Positions 20,001 through 29,222 are shown, counted from the first letter of the stretch. The stretch: DNA of 64,000 bases from Chrysophaeum taylorii (GCA_029834535.1 JAQMWT010000320.1:1-64000); one strand, 5' to 3'. The notes: a model not told the origin generated them from the sequence alone. Numbers and translations are program-made.

Positions 20001-20856
20001 GAAACCGCCGCCTCGGCCCAAACCAACATTCGCGCACGTGTGGATTCATTGTCGTCGCCAATGCACGCTTGCTCGGCGAGCCCCCGCCATCAGCAAGGTT
20101 TTATTTATCAAGCACGCAGCCCTCTCGGTGATAATTGGTCTGGCATGTTCGAGGCTTGACATCCATCTTGTGAGCCACGCTCGCGACGTCGTTGGTATCG
20201 CCCTAGTTCAACCATTAGTGGTGTTGGCAACGTCGATGTCTCCCTGGGTGCTTGTCGACGACGTCGGCATCCAAGTCATGCACGAGATGCGTTGCGGAAA
20301 GTACGCGCCGTTGCCTGCTCTCACTGCGCTTGTCGCCGTCAACGCCGTTCGCTTGCTTGTGTTCGCCGCGCTTCCGGCCGTGGTTCCCGTGTACTTTCTC
20401 GCGGGACTTCGAGGCAGCCTGAGCGCGTTCCTGCACTTCCTCGCCACCACGTGGATCTGCTCTATGTACGGGTTCGCTTGTTTGCTGCTTTTGATCGGCG
20501 TGTACCGTACCAAGGAAAGAATGAGTAGCTGGATGGGGCTCGCGCTGGTCACGGGTCACTTCAGCGGGTTGTTACGGGCGATTGCGGACTACCCGCTCGC
20601 GTTGCGATGGTTCGCTCGTCATTTCGGGGTCTTCTACTTTATGGTCGATGTGGCCACGACCACGCAGCTTCCCGCAACTCTCCGATGTGGTGGCGAGGAA
20701 ATAACGGTGTGTCCCGTGCGCACGAAGGACTACCTCCGCGAGACCCACTCTTACGCCCAGTACGGGATCCGATCGCGCTATCTCCGCTCGATAATCGTTG
20801 TTCTCGTGCTCGGTGCCCTCGGCAGCTTGCTGATCGCGAGGCAGGTAAGGGGATAA
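17083..20856 (+). CDS. Full-length ABCG/PDR-type ABC transporter, copy 2
   Basis: A 1257-aa paralogue of copy 1 with the same NBD-TMD-NBD-TMD order and clearly the same origin: long identical stretches such as GPSGAGKSQLL (from residue 115), VLSGGEKKRLSIAAD and HSYAQ near the C-terminus. Both ATP sites are complete (GPSGAGKS/LSGGE/LLDEP and GNSGSGKS/LSGGE/LLMDEP). The frame is open from 16960, but the first ATG is at 17083, which also best matches the leader of copy 1. The linker between NBD2 and TMD2 has homopolymer tracts absent from copy 1: a run of Asp near 19893-19920 and runs of Ser and Pro near 19950-19985, encoded by GAT/GAC and CAC/CCA microsatellites. The two functional copies probably arose by tandem duplication and may divide substrates or expression. 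Substrate unknown. Confidence 0.93.
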   Translation: MGDVELGEERTIDLGSSCTEKLKSNDYSSMEDTERLSGSDSDSSVRHSMSIVTRIVRGRSRSFDFMDSSFKYDSRDEWDAFPLILTRLGLRVRGHQLLTSVSAQCDPGELTCVMGPSGAGKSQLLRTLAGRLPAGAVVAGYAGVGGASILGLCPRTRRDLIGYVSQEPVFCSGWETMTVGAYLDYVAILQLGFNTDYSVLKAVELPSMCAEMQIRVLSGGEKKRLSIAADVILGRAHVCLLDEPTSSLSHTDALNLVRVVSRLTASTNCVTVATIHQPGDSVFTLFDTLVLLKSGRVLYAGPRTEVLEHLSGSALPDETQTTAEWLLDTVATMKMEAAVTMRGGDEDMPTTNDAKIVRNASTFDEWRREIMVLTRRFAATLFLDASFTATPFFIVILDATIRGLLMFNPSSSVAGAFTRLYAASISPTQSHQPSVPLVVWYCNTLAPSLSEMRNGRYRYGSFVVAVLVCVTARTVLMTIPTMTLYYWMVGWYPSEWLTTAVFEMFASHSLSVGAVLCAVVGGNPTIATLLYILALVLNYYLRGVYFSQRVMPTAISYFSDCLPLRWAADGVSTSQLRGRSYECKGDEALIYSPCPVRGGDILALFDMGETKNWVLRFGLFELACAVVICLVLDRIVMGRVRLAKKSTQVIVPENFEPCDAMDEQDDDHPKKAEEGEGDDSVGGDPKAHHLMTLLDRDVRHDCVPALNVEQLSVVTTSGKTLLRDVSFSASTASLTAIFGNSGSGKSTMLKAIAGRIPATGRMQRHPVAYVQQDAQLPEWLDVRELFAYHAELRGLQQEGIVDATIDFLGLTRVMKTKTATLSGGELRRCSLGVDGILSARPWLLMDEPTTGLSASDALRLTKNLHALADAMRWVVLASLHSPRVEIFLLFDAVVLLGKGGVCYYSGPREEVPSSFLGEDAHAAEAIMAQLKILDAFDDDDDDDDDDNKEKQQQRQESSSPPPPPPPPQEVVALKPPPRPKPTFAHVWIHCRRQCTLARRAPAISKVLFIKHAALSVIIGLACSRLDIHLVSHARDVVGIALVQPLVVLATSMSPWVLVDDVGIQVMHEMRCGKYAPLPALTALVAVNAVRLLVFAALPAVVPVYFLAGLRGSLSAFLHFLATTWICSMYGFACLLLLIGVYRTKERMSSWMGLALVTGHFSGLLRAIADYPLALRWFARHFGVFYFMVDVATTTQLPATLRCGGEEITVCPVRTKDYLRETHSYAQYGIRSRYLRSIIVVLVLGALGSLLIARQVRG

Positions 20857-21712
20857 TAGAAAGGAGCTTGGAAGACGGACGACTCGCGCCAAGCGCGCCT
20901 ACAGCTAGCTCCTCCGTTCGAAAGAGAGTTCTTTACATGCGCGTCAAATAGAAGAAGAAGGCTGCGTGCCTCTCCAAAAAAACTTAACATTCTAGAAGCC
21001 AGCCTGATGTGCGTGCCTGCCCAAAAAACTTAACGAACTAGAGGCCACCCCGATGTGCACATCCATGGGGCGTAGTCTAGGCGAATAGACGAGGGTGCAG
21101 AAAGGAGCATTGAGGGCGAGTTGGCCTCTCGCCATTCGTCACGGCCTTGAGCGAGCAAGCACCAGGTCATCGGTGGTTGTTGAGACCCCGGCCGTTTGTG
21201 AACCGTGGGGGCCTTCACTTTCCCGGAGGCGTACTATGAGGAGAGGAGAGGAGAGCATCGTGTCTTATTCTCCGAGGGAGTCGACGTTTCCAGCGGGCAA
21301 CGACGCACAGCGAAGCTGTGAGCCAGACATATAGGTGGCATTCAAGATCTCCATAACTAGAGAGGGGTTGGAGTAAAATTTTATCTGAAGTTAGGCGATT
21401 GAAGGCAGCTTCGGTTATGTGCGATATGACGGCCGTCACCAACGTCAAAGTCGTAGAGGCTGGCACCATCGTAGGTTGTTGTGGGGTCACATCTTACTCG
21501 AGAATGTCTGGCTCGGCAACGAAATGTTGTATCTCGCCGGCTTATTTACCCCCGGCTTGGCGTTCACCCGTGTGAACTTGCTGGTAGACCCGACTATCTG
21601 GCAAAGTGCTTGATGAGGCGAGGCTCCCCCTCGCGCCACATTATCATCTGCATACGCTGCCTCTTCTTCGAGCGCAACATGTTCAGGGTCGCGCGCGTGT
21701 TGCCTCCATCGC

Positions 21713-21747
<35 letters not shown>

Positions 21748-21895
21748 CGTCCCGTGAGCACAATTTAATCCACATCCTGCTTCGTCACGGGGCTCCCACA
21801 GATTAACGAACAGAACAAAGAAGTCCCCCCCCCATCACACCCATAAAGAAAGAAAGAAAGACGATTATTTATTGAAGGCAATCAAGAACAAAATC
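20857..21895. other. Intergenic region with short duplications and a (CAA)n tract
   Basis: A ~48 bp imperfect tandem duplication lies at about 20965-21060 (GTGCGTGCCT..CC, then AAAAAACTTAAC, then CTAGA.GCCA). A (CAA)n microsatellite occupies 21712-21748. No gene is supported. The last ~100 bp, with an AAAG run, should be the 5' leader of the pyrophosphorylase gene. Confidence 0.5.
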
Positions 21896-23833
21896 ATGAA
21901 AGGCAACAAGGTTGCCAGGCTCGTGTTGCTCGCGCAGGCCGGTTTCGCGCTGCTGTGGCGCGGGGCGGCGACGGGCGGTGACCGGCGCATGCCGACGTTG
22001 GGGGTTGCGTCGGTGGAGTCGGTGATGGAGGCGGGTAACCTGGCGCTCCTAGACGATGAGGAGAGGAGCGTCGCCGAAGTGCTGGTCGCGCTGGGCCAGG
22101 AGCACGTGCTGGCGGGGTGGCCGGGCGCGGGCGAGGAGGACGAGGGCAAGAAGAGGCTGATGCGCGGCCTGGTGAAGGCCGACAAGGCGTACGTCGGGGG
22201 TCTGGAGAAGTACGTGGAGAAGGCGCGGAAGCTTCTGGCGGAATCGGCTCGAGGCGACAACGCGTTCGAGGGTCTGACGCCGAGCGTGCCCGAGGGCGAG
22301 GTGTTGGCGTACGACGATAACTTGGGAGCTGCCGAGGAGGTGGGGTTCGCGGCGGCGAAGGGGTTGGGGTTCGTCCTGGTGGCGGGGGGCCTGGGCGAGC
22401 GGCTCGGGTACGAAGGGATCAAGCTGGAGCTGCCGGTGGAGGGGGCGACGGGGGTGTCGTTCATCCAGCTGTACCTCGACTACATATCCGCGCTTTCCAA
22501 GCGCGTGGGGCGCGAGCTGCCGCTGGCGATAATGACGAGCGACGACACGGACGAGGCTACGCGTAAACTCGCGGGAGATTTGCCGAACGTGGAGATCATC
22601 AAGCAAGACAAGGTGCCCGCGCTCGTCGACGCGTCAGCGCGGTTCGCTGTGAAGGGATGGGAGCTCTCGACAAAGCCCCACGGTCACGGGGACGTCCACG
22701 CGTTGCTGCGGCGTTCGGGGATCGCGCGCCGATGGCTCGACGGACGCGGAGTCACTCATCTCTTCTTCTTCCAGGATACGAATCCGCTCGTGCTCAACAC
22801 GGTGATCGCGAGCCTGGGGGTCTCGGTGTCGCGGGGGTTCTCGATGAACTCGATCTGCATTCCGCGGCGCGCGGGGGAGGCTGCTGGGGGGATCGCCCGG
22901 TTGTCTTCCGGAAACGGCGCCGATCTCGTGATCAACGTCGAGTACAATCAGCTCGACCCTTTGCTGCAGTCGGCGGGGGGGGATTTGAACGACGAGTCCG
23001 GGTACTCGCCGTACCCCGGGAACGCGAACATTCTGGTGCTGCGGCTGGACGATTACGTAAAGACGATCGAGGGTCCCGACGAAGGGGTCGTCGACGAATT
23101 CGTGAATCCAAAATACGCCGACGAAAACAAAACCAAATTTAAGAAGCCAACGCGCCTCGAGTGCATGATGCAGGACTTTCCAAAGCTCTTGACGCGGATG
23201 GTCCCGGAGGCCCTCGTCGGGTTCACCTCCTTCGAGCGATGGGTTGCTTTCAGCCCGGCCAAGAACAACCTCGAGTCGGCTCGAGATATGGCTCGGAAAG
23301 GAGAACCGGCGGGATCGGCGGCGTCTGCCGAGTTCGACGTCTACCGCGCCCACGCCAGGAAGGCCCGTCAAACGGATGAGGGGACGAGGGTGTTGGGGGG
23401 GGTCGAAAACCTCTACGGCGGCCCGCGCGTCGTCCTCAAGCCGAGCTTCTCGATCGTTCGAGAAGACGTTCTGTCGAAAATTCGACGCCTCGAGATGGAT
23501 AAGGACTCGACTTTGGTCGTCGACGGCGCGAACATTCACATCAAAAACTTGGTCTTGAAAAATAAGGCGGCCTTGTACCTCACTAACACCCGGGACGACG
23601 CGACCCTCGTCGTCGACGGCCTCGTTTTGGATCGGGACGGGGGCCTCGACTTCGACGACATCCCCGACTCCGAAATCCCCAAAGCCAAGCCCTCCGACCG
23701 CATCCGGGGCTATGCCACAACCCTCTCCCCCGACGCCCTCAAAATCCACGTCGACGCCCCCGGCAACTTCATCCTCGGTGCCGACGGTGCCCTAAAACCG
23801 ACGACGGGGCTGGGCGACGACGACGAGCTCTGA
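21896..23833 (+). CDS. USP: UDP-sugar pyrophosphorylase (plant-type USP)
   Basis: A 645-aa enzyme expected to make UDP-sugars from UTP and a sugar 1-phosphate (Glc-1-P, Gal-1-P, GlcA-1-P and pentose phosphates in plants) for polysaccharide and glycan synthesis. The nucleotide-binding loop LVAGGLGERLGYEGIKLELP (residues 161-180), the HGDVHALL segment (263-270) and FFQDTNP (291-297) match plant USPs. The N-terminal helical region also matches (ALGQEHVLAGWP, YVGGLEKYVEKARKLL, GLTPSVPEGE). Length is close to the ~600-aa plant enzymes, and a C-terminal beta-helix-like part is present. The frame opens at a TTG (21872); ATG 21896 is the first true start. The hydrophobic residues 8-22 could be a weak signal peptide or transit leader, unusual for a mostly cytosolic enzyme. 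It converges on the cyclophilin gene, stop to stop 262 bp. Confidence 0.93.
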   Translation: MKGNKVARLVLLAQAGFALLWRGAATGGDRRMPTLGVASVESVMEAGNLALLDDEERSVAEVLVALGQEHVLAGWPGAGEEDEGKKRLMRGLVKADKAYVGGLEKYVEKARKLLAESARGDNAFEGLTPSVPEGEVLAYDDNLGAAEEVGFAAAKGLGFVLVAGGLGERLGYEGIKLELPVEGATGVSFIQLYLDYISALSKRVGRELPLAIMTSDDTDEATRKLAGDLPNVEIIKQDKVPALVDASARFAVKGWELSTKPHGHGDVHALLRRSGIARRWLDGRGVTHLFFFQDTNPLVLNTVIASLGVSVSRGFSMNSICIPRRAGEAAGGIARLSSGNGADLVINVEYNQLDPLLQSAGGDLNDESGYSPYPGNANILVLRLDDYVKTIEGPDEGVVDEFVNPKYADENKTKFKKPTRLECMMQDFPKLLTRMVPEALVGFTSFERWVAFSPAKNNLESARDMARKGEPAGSAASAEFDVYRAHARKARQTDEGTRVLGGVENLYGGPRVVLKPSFSIVREDVLSKIRRLEMDKDSTLVVDGANIHIKNLVLKNKAALYLTNTRDDATLVVDGLVLDRDGGLDFDDIPDSEIPKAKPSDRIRGYATTLSPDALKIHVDAPGNFILGADGALKPTTGLGDDDEL

Positions 23834-24095
23834 GACTGACTCTCACAAGCAACTAATAATAATAATAATAATAAGTGTGCTGCTGCTGCGAGTGGTGAGG
23901 TCGTTACTTTATTACACCTAACCTACCTCCTCGTGTGCTCTTTTCCTCCTAGCCTAGCCTAGCCTAGCCTAGCCTAGCCTAGCCTAGCCTAGCCGAGCCC
24001 CCAGGATGGATGGTCCAGAAGAAGAACGCTGCAGGGGCGCGACGAGGACTGGATGGTCCAGAAGAAGAACGGTGCAGGGGCGCGACGACGACTCA
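23834..24095. repeat. Convergent 3' region with microsatellites and a 43-bp duplication
   Basis: It contains (AAT)n near 23855-23873, about ten CCTAG repeats at 23947-23993, and two copies of a 43-bp word starting GGATGGTCCAGAAGAAGAAC at 24008 and 24051. It separates the stops of the USP and cyclophilin genes. Confidence 0.85.
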
Positions 24096-25121
24096 TCAAA
24101 CGACGTCGTCACCAGCACTAGGCTCGAGGGAGCCGGAAGCGGAGATGAGGACGGAGCCGAGAGGGGTCCCGTCCGCGGAGCCGCATGCTTCGATGGCACG
24201 GAGAACATCCATGCCCTTGAGAACCCTACCAAAGATAACGTGCTTGTCGTCGAGCCACGAGCAGGCGGCGAGCGTGCAGAAGAACTGGGACTTGTTCGAA
24301 TCCGGTCCCGAGTTGGCCATGGAGAGGAGACCCTCTTTGTCGTGGCGGAAGAGGAATCGCTCGTCCTTGAAGGGACCGTCGTAGATCGAGACGCCGCCCG
24401 TGCCGTCGCGGTTGGTGACGTCGCCGGCCTGGGCCACGAAGCCGGGAATGACGCGATGGAAGGGCGTCCCCGCGAAGGATGGTACTCCCCCCCGACCCTC
24501 GCAGAGGGCCACGAAGTTGTCGACCGTCTTGGGGAGGTCATCCCCAAACAACCCGAGCTCGACGCGGCCCGCGGCCGTACCGTTGATCTCGACGTCGAGG
24601 TAAACCGTTCTCGTTACGCGCGCGTACGTTGCGTCGCCTTCGGTCGAGAGCAAACCCGTCCAGGACCGTTGAGATTTCTTCGCGATATCCACGACCAGCG
24701 TGCCGTCCTCCTCCAGGACCCAAAACGTGTCGTCCTTGAGGGCGTCGCCGCCGAGATCGCCCGAGACTCGCGCTTCTCCTCGGATTCTCACCTCTATCGT
24801 CCTCGGCGTCACCTCGACGACAATATCCGACGCCGCCGCCTCGCCCACGTCCACCATCAAGCTCATGGTCTCCCGCGTCTGTTCCCACGAATAGTTCGGC
24901 CCCGATCCCCGGTCCTTCGGGCCCGAGGGATTGCTGTTTCCCTTGAGTTGCGCCATCAGCTTGTCCATGTCGGTGTTCATGTCAAAGTCCTCGAACATCT
25001 CCCGCATCTCGGGGGGCTCCGACTCGAGCGTGTCCCCCGGCACGCTCTGCAACCGCGTGAGTACACTACTGGGGGCGAGCGCCCGCGCCCCGATGATCGT
25101 GATTAGCATCACCATCATCAT
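24096..25121 (-). CDS. CS-domain/cyclophilin fusion peptidyl-prolyl isomerase with leader
   Basis: A 341-aa protein combining a p23/NudC-like CS domain (residues ~76-158, NYSWEQTRETMSLMVDV..., ending in AKKSQRSWTGLL) with a cyclophilin domain (~171-330). The isomerase active site is intact: FHRVIPGF with its catalytic Arg, the AQAGD stretch, SQFF, and WLDDKHVIFG with the ligand-binding Trp. CS domains bind Hsp90 or other chaperone clients, so a folding role is likely. The frame opens at a GTG (25199), but the first ATGs are the cluster at 25121-25107; from there a hydrophobic leader MMMVMLITIIGARALAPSS follows. The RALAP stretch recalls the ASAFAP cleavage motif of plastid-targeted proteins in algae with red secondary plastids, so plastid or ER targeting is plausible but inferred. 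It lies 78 bp downstream of the glycosyltransferase-like gene on the same strand. Confidence 0.9.
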   Translation of the reverse strand: MMMVMLITIIGARALAPSSVLTRLQSVPGDTLESEPPEMREMFEDFDMNTDMDKLMAQLKGNSNPSGPKDRGSGPNYSWEQTRETMSLMVDVGEAAASDIVVEVTPRTIEVRIRGEARVSGDLGGDALKDDTFWVLEEDGTLVVDIAKKSQRSWTGLLSTEGDATYARVTRTVYLDVEINGTAAGRVELGLFGDDLPKTVDNFVALCEGRGGVPSFAGTPFHRVIPGFVAQAGDVTNRDGTGGVSIYDGPFKDERFLFRHDKEGLLSMANSGPDSNKSQFFCTLAACSWLDDKHVIFGRVLKGMDVLRAIEACGSADGTPLGSVLISASGSLEPSAGDDVV

Positions 25122-25125
25122 CCTT

Positions 25126-25157
25126 TCTTTTTTTTTTTTTTTTCGTTCTTTTTTTTC
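25126..25157. repeat. Poly-T tract upstream of the cyclophilin ATG
   Basis: Two T runs lie on the plus strand, i.e. A-rich leader (encoding Lys in the upstream frame) just before the ATG cluster of the cyclophilin gene. It is probably 5' untranslated sequence. Confidence 0.5.
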
Positions 25158-25199
25158 GAAGCCTTCTAATTCTCGCTTCTTCGACCGACCGACAGACAC

Positions 25200-27104
25200 C
25201 TAGTAGGGTAATAATAATGAGGGTTGCCCCCTTCCCACGCAAGCGTGGGAGGCCGCCGCGAGGCGCGCGTCCTTCGCCGGATCGAGGCCGCGGTCGCACC
25301 ACCGGAGGTGTCGGGACACCGGACTGGGCGTGTGATGGCGGAGAAAGGGAAGGTCGAGGAGCAGGAGGTCGGCCTTTTGGTCGAGGGCTAAAGCGAGGAG
25401 TGCCTCGTCGGGAGAGTCGGCGTCGAAGACCTCGCGGGTGCCGTCGGTGTCGAGGGCCGCCATGTGGAGATCAACCGTGAGGTGGGCGACCGTCGCGACC
25501 GGAACGCGACTCAAGAAGTGTGTCTCGTGCCACGCGACGTTAAGGGTATCGAGACTCTCGAGGTCGAGGTAAGTCCACAAAAAAAACACCTTTTCGTCGA
25601 GGTGGATCGAAGGCAAAACGAGGGCGCGGTTGGTCACCAAAGCGGTCGCCACGAGATGCGCGACGACGAGGCGCGCGAACTCGAGCTCGTTTTCGTAGAG
25701 CGATATCGACGCACCTTTTAGGGCTAGGAGTTTTTTTGCTCGACGAGGCGCGACGAGGCCGAGCTCCGAAGCGAGGAGTTTCCTGCTCGCGGGGTTTGTT
25801 TTCGGAGGCGCCTCGAGGACGACGGCCGCGAGGCGCTCGTGCTGCGAGAGGACGAACCGCGGTCGCGGCGCACACGCGACCACGAGCGGACTCAGCCTTC
25901 CGCCCGACGCGATATTATCGAGCTCGAGTTGGGCGGCGACGGCGCGAGCGTAGGCCGGGCCGTCGACGACGAGGGCGCGCGCGACGCGAGCGAGCCGCCG
26001 CAGCGCCGATGACGAGTTGGAGGCCTCGGCGGCGAAGAAGAGCGACCTGCAGGGCACGCCCTTGGAGGCCTGGCGCGTCGCGAGCCGCACCGGCCGCGCG
26101 TTTTCCTCGAGGTCGAGCTCCAGCGCCGCCCCGGCTCGCCTCGGGGCGAAGAAAGTGTCCATTCCGACGCACAGCGACCGGATACCGCGAGACGCGAGGT
26201 CGGCAGCGAAGTCGAACGCAGCCGCGTCCCTGGGTGCGGCGGGCGCGGCGAATTCGGCGATTCGGGCCGTGGCCGCGACGGCCGGGAGCCCGGCGGCGCA
26301 CGCGGCCTTCTGACACGCCGCGTCGGCGCACACGACGACGGCGCTCGAGAAACCCGCGTCGCGCGTCGCGGCGATCCGAGCCCTCAGCGACGCCAGCTTA
26401 GGGTCGCACGCGACGTGCTCGAACCCGGCGACCGAGAACGCGATGCGTCCCGGCTTGCGCTTCACCCACGAGAGCTGCTGTTTTCGCGTCGCGCCCGCGA
26501 CGCACCCGACGGCCGTCCCCGCGAGCCGTCTCTCGACCTCCGCGAGCGTCTCCTCGGCCGAGACGATATCACAAGGCTCGGCGTGCTGCGTCTTGTTGAG
26601 CGCGCGCTCGAGCCGCGCGCCGCCGTCTCTGCGCTTCAGCGTGCCACGCGTAAACAACTCGATCGGTTCCTCGTAAAACGAAGCGGAAATCGCGTCGCTC
26701 GGCGCGACGACGACCGACGCGGCTCGCCACAGCGGCACTACGTTCCCACCAATAATCTCCTCCGGAGCCGCCGCCGCCGACCTTTGAGGAGGGGCACCCC
26801 CCCCGCAGTCGTCGAGGTAGCAGTCGAACGGGTCCTGCTTGGTTGGCGCCTCGAGCAACGCGATGCGGGCCTGCGCCTCCGCGAGCGCCAAGCGGCACGC
26901 CTCGTGCGCGCCAGCCTCTCGCGCGTACGCGATGCCATAGGCGCACGCCGTCGCCACCAGCATCGCAACCCCCAGGCACGTCTCCACCGCACGCCGCCGA
27001 GGTCGCGGACGAAGCATCTTATTCGCCTCTCTTTCCGAATGCATCATCTGCTTTCGGCCTCGCAAACGTTTTGCCGCATAGTCGTTGCCGTCGCTTACCC
27101 TCAT
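25200..27104 (-). CDS. Putative type II membrane glycosyltransferase-like protein
   Basis: A 634-aa protein starting at ATG 27104. A basic cytosolic tail (RPRPRRR) precedes one hydrophobic segment at residues ~40-60 (ETCLGVAMLVATACAYGIAYA), the layout of Golgi type II enzymes. A short coiled stretch follows, then a Cys pair (CYLDDC). The lumenal part contains LCVGMDTFFAPRR around residue ~310, similar in style to the DxD-bearing segment of nucleotide-sugar transferases, and ATALVTNRALVLPSIHLDE in the C-terminal third, which resembles the LNRTLVLP element of fucosyl- and related transferases. I cannot name the family with confidence. Composition is very Ala/Arg rich, like its neighbours. The nearby USP could supply its donor sugars, but that is only proximity. 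Confidence 0.6.
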   Translation of the reverse strand: MRVSDGNDYAAKRLRGRKQMMHSEREANKMLRPRPRRRAVETCLGVAMLVATACAYGIAYAREAGAHEACRLALAEAQARIALLEAPTKQDPFDCYLDDCGGGAPPQRSAAAAPEEIIGGNVVPLWRAASVVVAPSDAISASFYEEPIELFTRGTLKRRDGGARLERALNKTQHAEPCDIVSAEETLAEVERRLAGTAVGCVAGATRKQQLSWVKRKPGRIAFSVAGFEHVACDPKLASLRARIAATRDAGFSSAVVVCADAACQKAACAAGLPAVAATARIAEFAAPAAPRDAAAFDFAADLASRGIRSLCVGMDTFFAPRRAGAALELDLEENARPVRLATRQASKGVPCRSLFFAAEASNSSSALRRLARVARALVVDGPAYARAVAAQLELDNIASGGRLSPLVVACAPRPRFVLSQHERLAAVVLEAPPKTNPASRKLLASELGLVAPRRAKKLLALKGASISLYENELEFARLVVAHLVATALVTNRALVLPSIHLDEKVFFLWTYLDLESLDTLNVAWHETHFLSRVPVATVAHLTVDLHMAALDTDGTREVFDADSPDEALLALALDQKADLLLLDLPFLRHHTPSPVSRHLRWCDRGLDPAKDARLAAASHACVGRGQPSLLLPY

Positions 27105-27968
27105 CTCAATACGACGGCCGAGCGAGGGATTCTCAAAGCAGAACGCACAGTGGGGCGAGCACCACCACCTGATAGCGCGCCGTGTTCATCAAAGCGGGTC
27201 TCTCTGAGGCCGCAGCAGCCAATAAAATTTCGCATGGTCTCTCAGTGGATACGAACGGGCGGAATCATGCATGACCCGTCGATTGCGAACTGCTCGTGGA
27301 TCATGGTTCTGTCGTGGTGCAGTAGTAGGCAGGCATCCGTCCGTCCATCCGGATGAGGGCTCGCGCTCGTTGGCGATGATGGATCTTGATGACGACAAAC
27401 GGACCAGTTGCTAGTTGTTCGTCTCCGGTCGTGTCTGGGGGGGAGTTTTGCTTACGCGCGTGCTATTACTGGAAGGAAGGAAGGAAGGAAGGAGAAAAAG
27501 TCCCTCCATTTGCTGGTTTGGTGGCTGGACGTAGTCCGTCGAGCATGCACGCTATGACTACCTGTCGGTTTTGACGGACAGACACACAGACAGACAGACA
27601 GACAGACAGACAACGCGGCGCAGCCTGGCACGAAGAGACGAGGGTAGTTAATATTTTTGAGATTAACGGATTTTACGCGCCTCCCACCTGTGAATCATCC
27701 CTCCCTTCCTTCCTTTCTGAAAAAACGTCGTCGTCGTCCTCATCACGTTCCACTCTTCATTCTTAAGGAAGCAAGAGTCCAGAAGAAGAAAAAAAAATAT
27801 GCGGGCTCCTCGCCGCCGCGAGAGCGCGTCGCTCAAGAGAGAAGATAACAAACAAGTTGCAGTCGCTGCGTTGTTTTTAGAATCTCAAATTGCAGAGCGG
27901 GGTCTTCTCTTCTATACGAAAGCACAAAAGAAGTCGTCCTCGAGAGAGAATTGGCGTAGGCAACAACA
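27105..27968. repeat. Gene-free stretch with (GGAA)n and (GACA)n microsatellites
   Basis: GGAAGGAAGGAA lies at about 27471-27494 and a (GACA)n tract at about 27573-27612. No coding frame is convincing. Confidence 0.6.
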
Positions 27969-29120
27969 CTAGCAGGCTCGCATCAAGACTACCCCACCAA
28001 AAAGAAAAAGAAGCGCTAGGGATGGGGTCGCGCGAAGAGCGGCGCTGATGTCCTCCTGGATCAGAAAAGACGGCGCGAGGGTGGGGGCTTCGAAGCCGGG
28101 GGTCCTCCTTCTCGAGGGCGCCGTCGTCGGTTCGAGGATGATGTCCGTCGAGACTTCGTAGACCAGGGCATGGTAGTCCCCCGAGGCGTCGTCGAGCGTG
28201 ATAGCAACGAGATCGCCGGTGGTTGCGTCCAAGGCCGCGTCGACGACGGTCGCGTCGGCGTCGACGCGAAGGACTCGAACCCACGATACTTGGTCGTCGA
28301 AGCTGCGGAAAACGTAGAGCGCGGGCTGGCTCGGGGCCGTCGCGAGGAGGAGATCGCCGCCGACGACGCTGACGTCGCGGCCAAAGAGATGCCCAGCGGC
28401 GGGGTCGTCCCCCAGGAATTTAAACGCTAACTGCCAGCGGTCGCCCAAGTCGCGGTACGCGTACGCCGCGCCCCGATTAGCCGACTCCGAGGGCGCGCCG
28501 AGGACCGCGATGTCCGTTGCGATCGCGACCACCGTCCTCCCATCGTTGTCTGGCGGCTGCAGCACCTCAGATGTCCCTCCCGCGCTCGCTATAGTCGCGA
28601 AAGATTCGTTTCCGCCGCATGCGACGCGGTCGCCCTCGGTCGCGAGCGAGGTGATCGACGAGTGTGTCGTCGCAATCTCCGTCGTCGCCGCCAAGGTCGC
28701 GTCATACAAGAGAACCGACGACCCGGAGGTTGTGGCAACAAAAGCGTCGACGGCCACGACTCGACCGTCTCCCGAAATTTCTCGGGGCGGCGTCCGGAAC
28801 GCGTCGTCCGCGAGCCGCTCGTACACCAGCACAGCGTCGTTCGCGCCGACGGCGAGCCAACGCGACGACAGCCCGAGCGACCTCCCAAACCCCGCCGGAC
28901 CCGCGAGCCGCTGCCCAATGTTCCAGCCGCCGCTTCCATCCTTGACGTATACCACTACTTCACCCGCGGATCCTCCTAAGGCGAGGCTCCCGCCCTCGAT
29001 GGCAACGCTCGGCCTCTCGCCACCCAACACGATCTCCTGGCGCAGGCTCCAGCTAGCATCTTCCAGCCGCCGCCGCCGCCGCCGCGCTAGGGCCGGGACC
29101 AACATCACCCACAACAACAT
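27969..29120 (-). CDS. Signal-peptide, beta-propeller (FG-GAP-like) surface protein with C-terminal TM
   Basis: A 383-aa protein. The frame opens at a GTG (29162); the first suitable ATG is 29120, giving a leader MLLWVMLVPALA that ends before an Arg run. The body is a series of ~45-60 residue blade-like segments: WSLRQEIVLGGERPSVAIEGGSLALGG, GFGRSLGLSSRWLAVGANDAVLVYE, and GHLFGRDVSVVGGDLLLATAPSQPALYVFR. The last two are the FG.S/LAVGAP-type pattern of integrin-alpha/FG-GAP propellers. A hydrophobic segment (ALRATPSLALLFLFGGVVLM, last ~22 residues) should anchor it in the membrane with the propeller outside. A role in adhesion or ligand binding is typical of the fold, but partner and function are unknown. 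Confidence 0.65.
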   Translation of the reverse strand: MLLWVMLVPALARRRRRRLEDASWSLRQEIVLGGERPSVAIEGGSLALGGSAGEVVVYVKDGSGGWNIGQRLAGPAGFGRSLGLSSRWLAVGANDAVLVYERLADDAFRTPPREISGDGRVVAVDAFVATTSGSSVLLYDATLAATTEIATTHSSITSLATEGDRVACGGNESFATIASAGGTSEVLQPPDNDGRTVVAIATDIAVLGAPSESANRGAAYAYRDLGDRWQLAFKFLGDDPAAGHLFGRDVSVVGGDLLLATAPSQPALYVFRSFDDQVSWVRVLRVDADATVVDAALDATTGDLVAITLDDASGDYHALVYEVSTDIILEPTTAPSRRRTPGFEAPTLAPSFLIQEDISAALRATPSLALLFLFGGVVLMRAC

Positions 29121-29222
29121 TCTTCCTTCCGAACAGATTGGTTTTGTGGCAAATCGTAACACTATTCATATTTTTAGTCCAGACGGCGTCGGCGAGGGCA
29201 AGGGAAGCCCAGTCGGGCCGCG

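Noticed and set aside
22634-23749. 371-codon minus-strand frame inside the pyrophosphorylase gene
   Set aside because: The plus strand carries clear USP motifs over the same bases; the minus frame exists because of GC-rich third positions.
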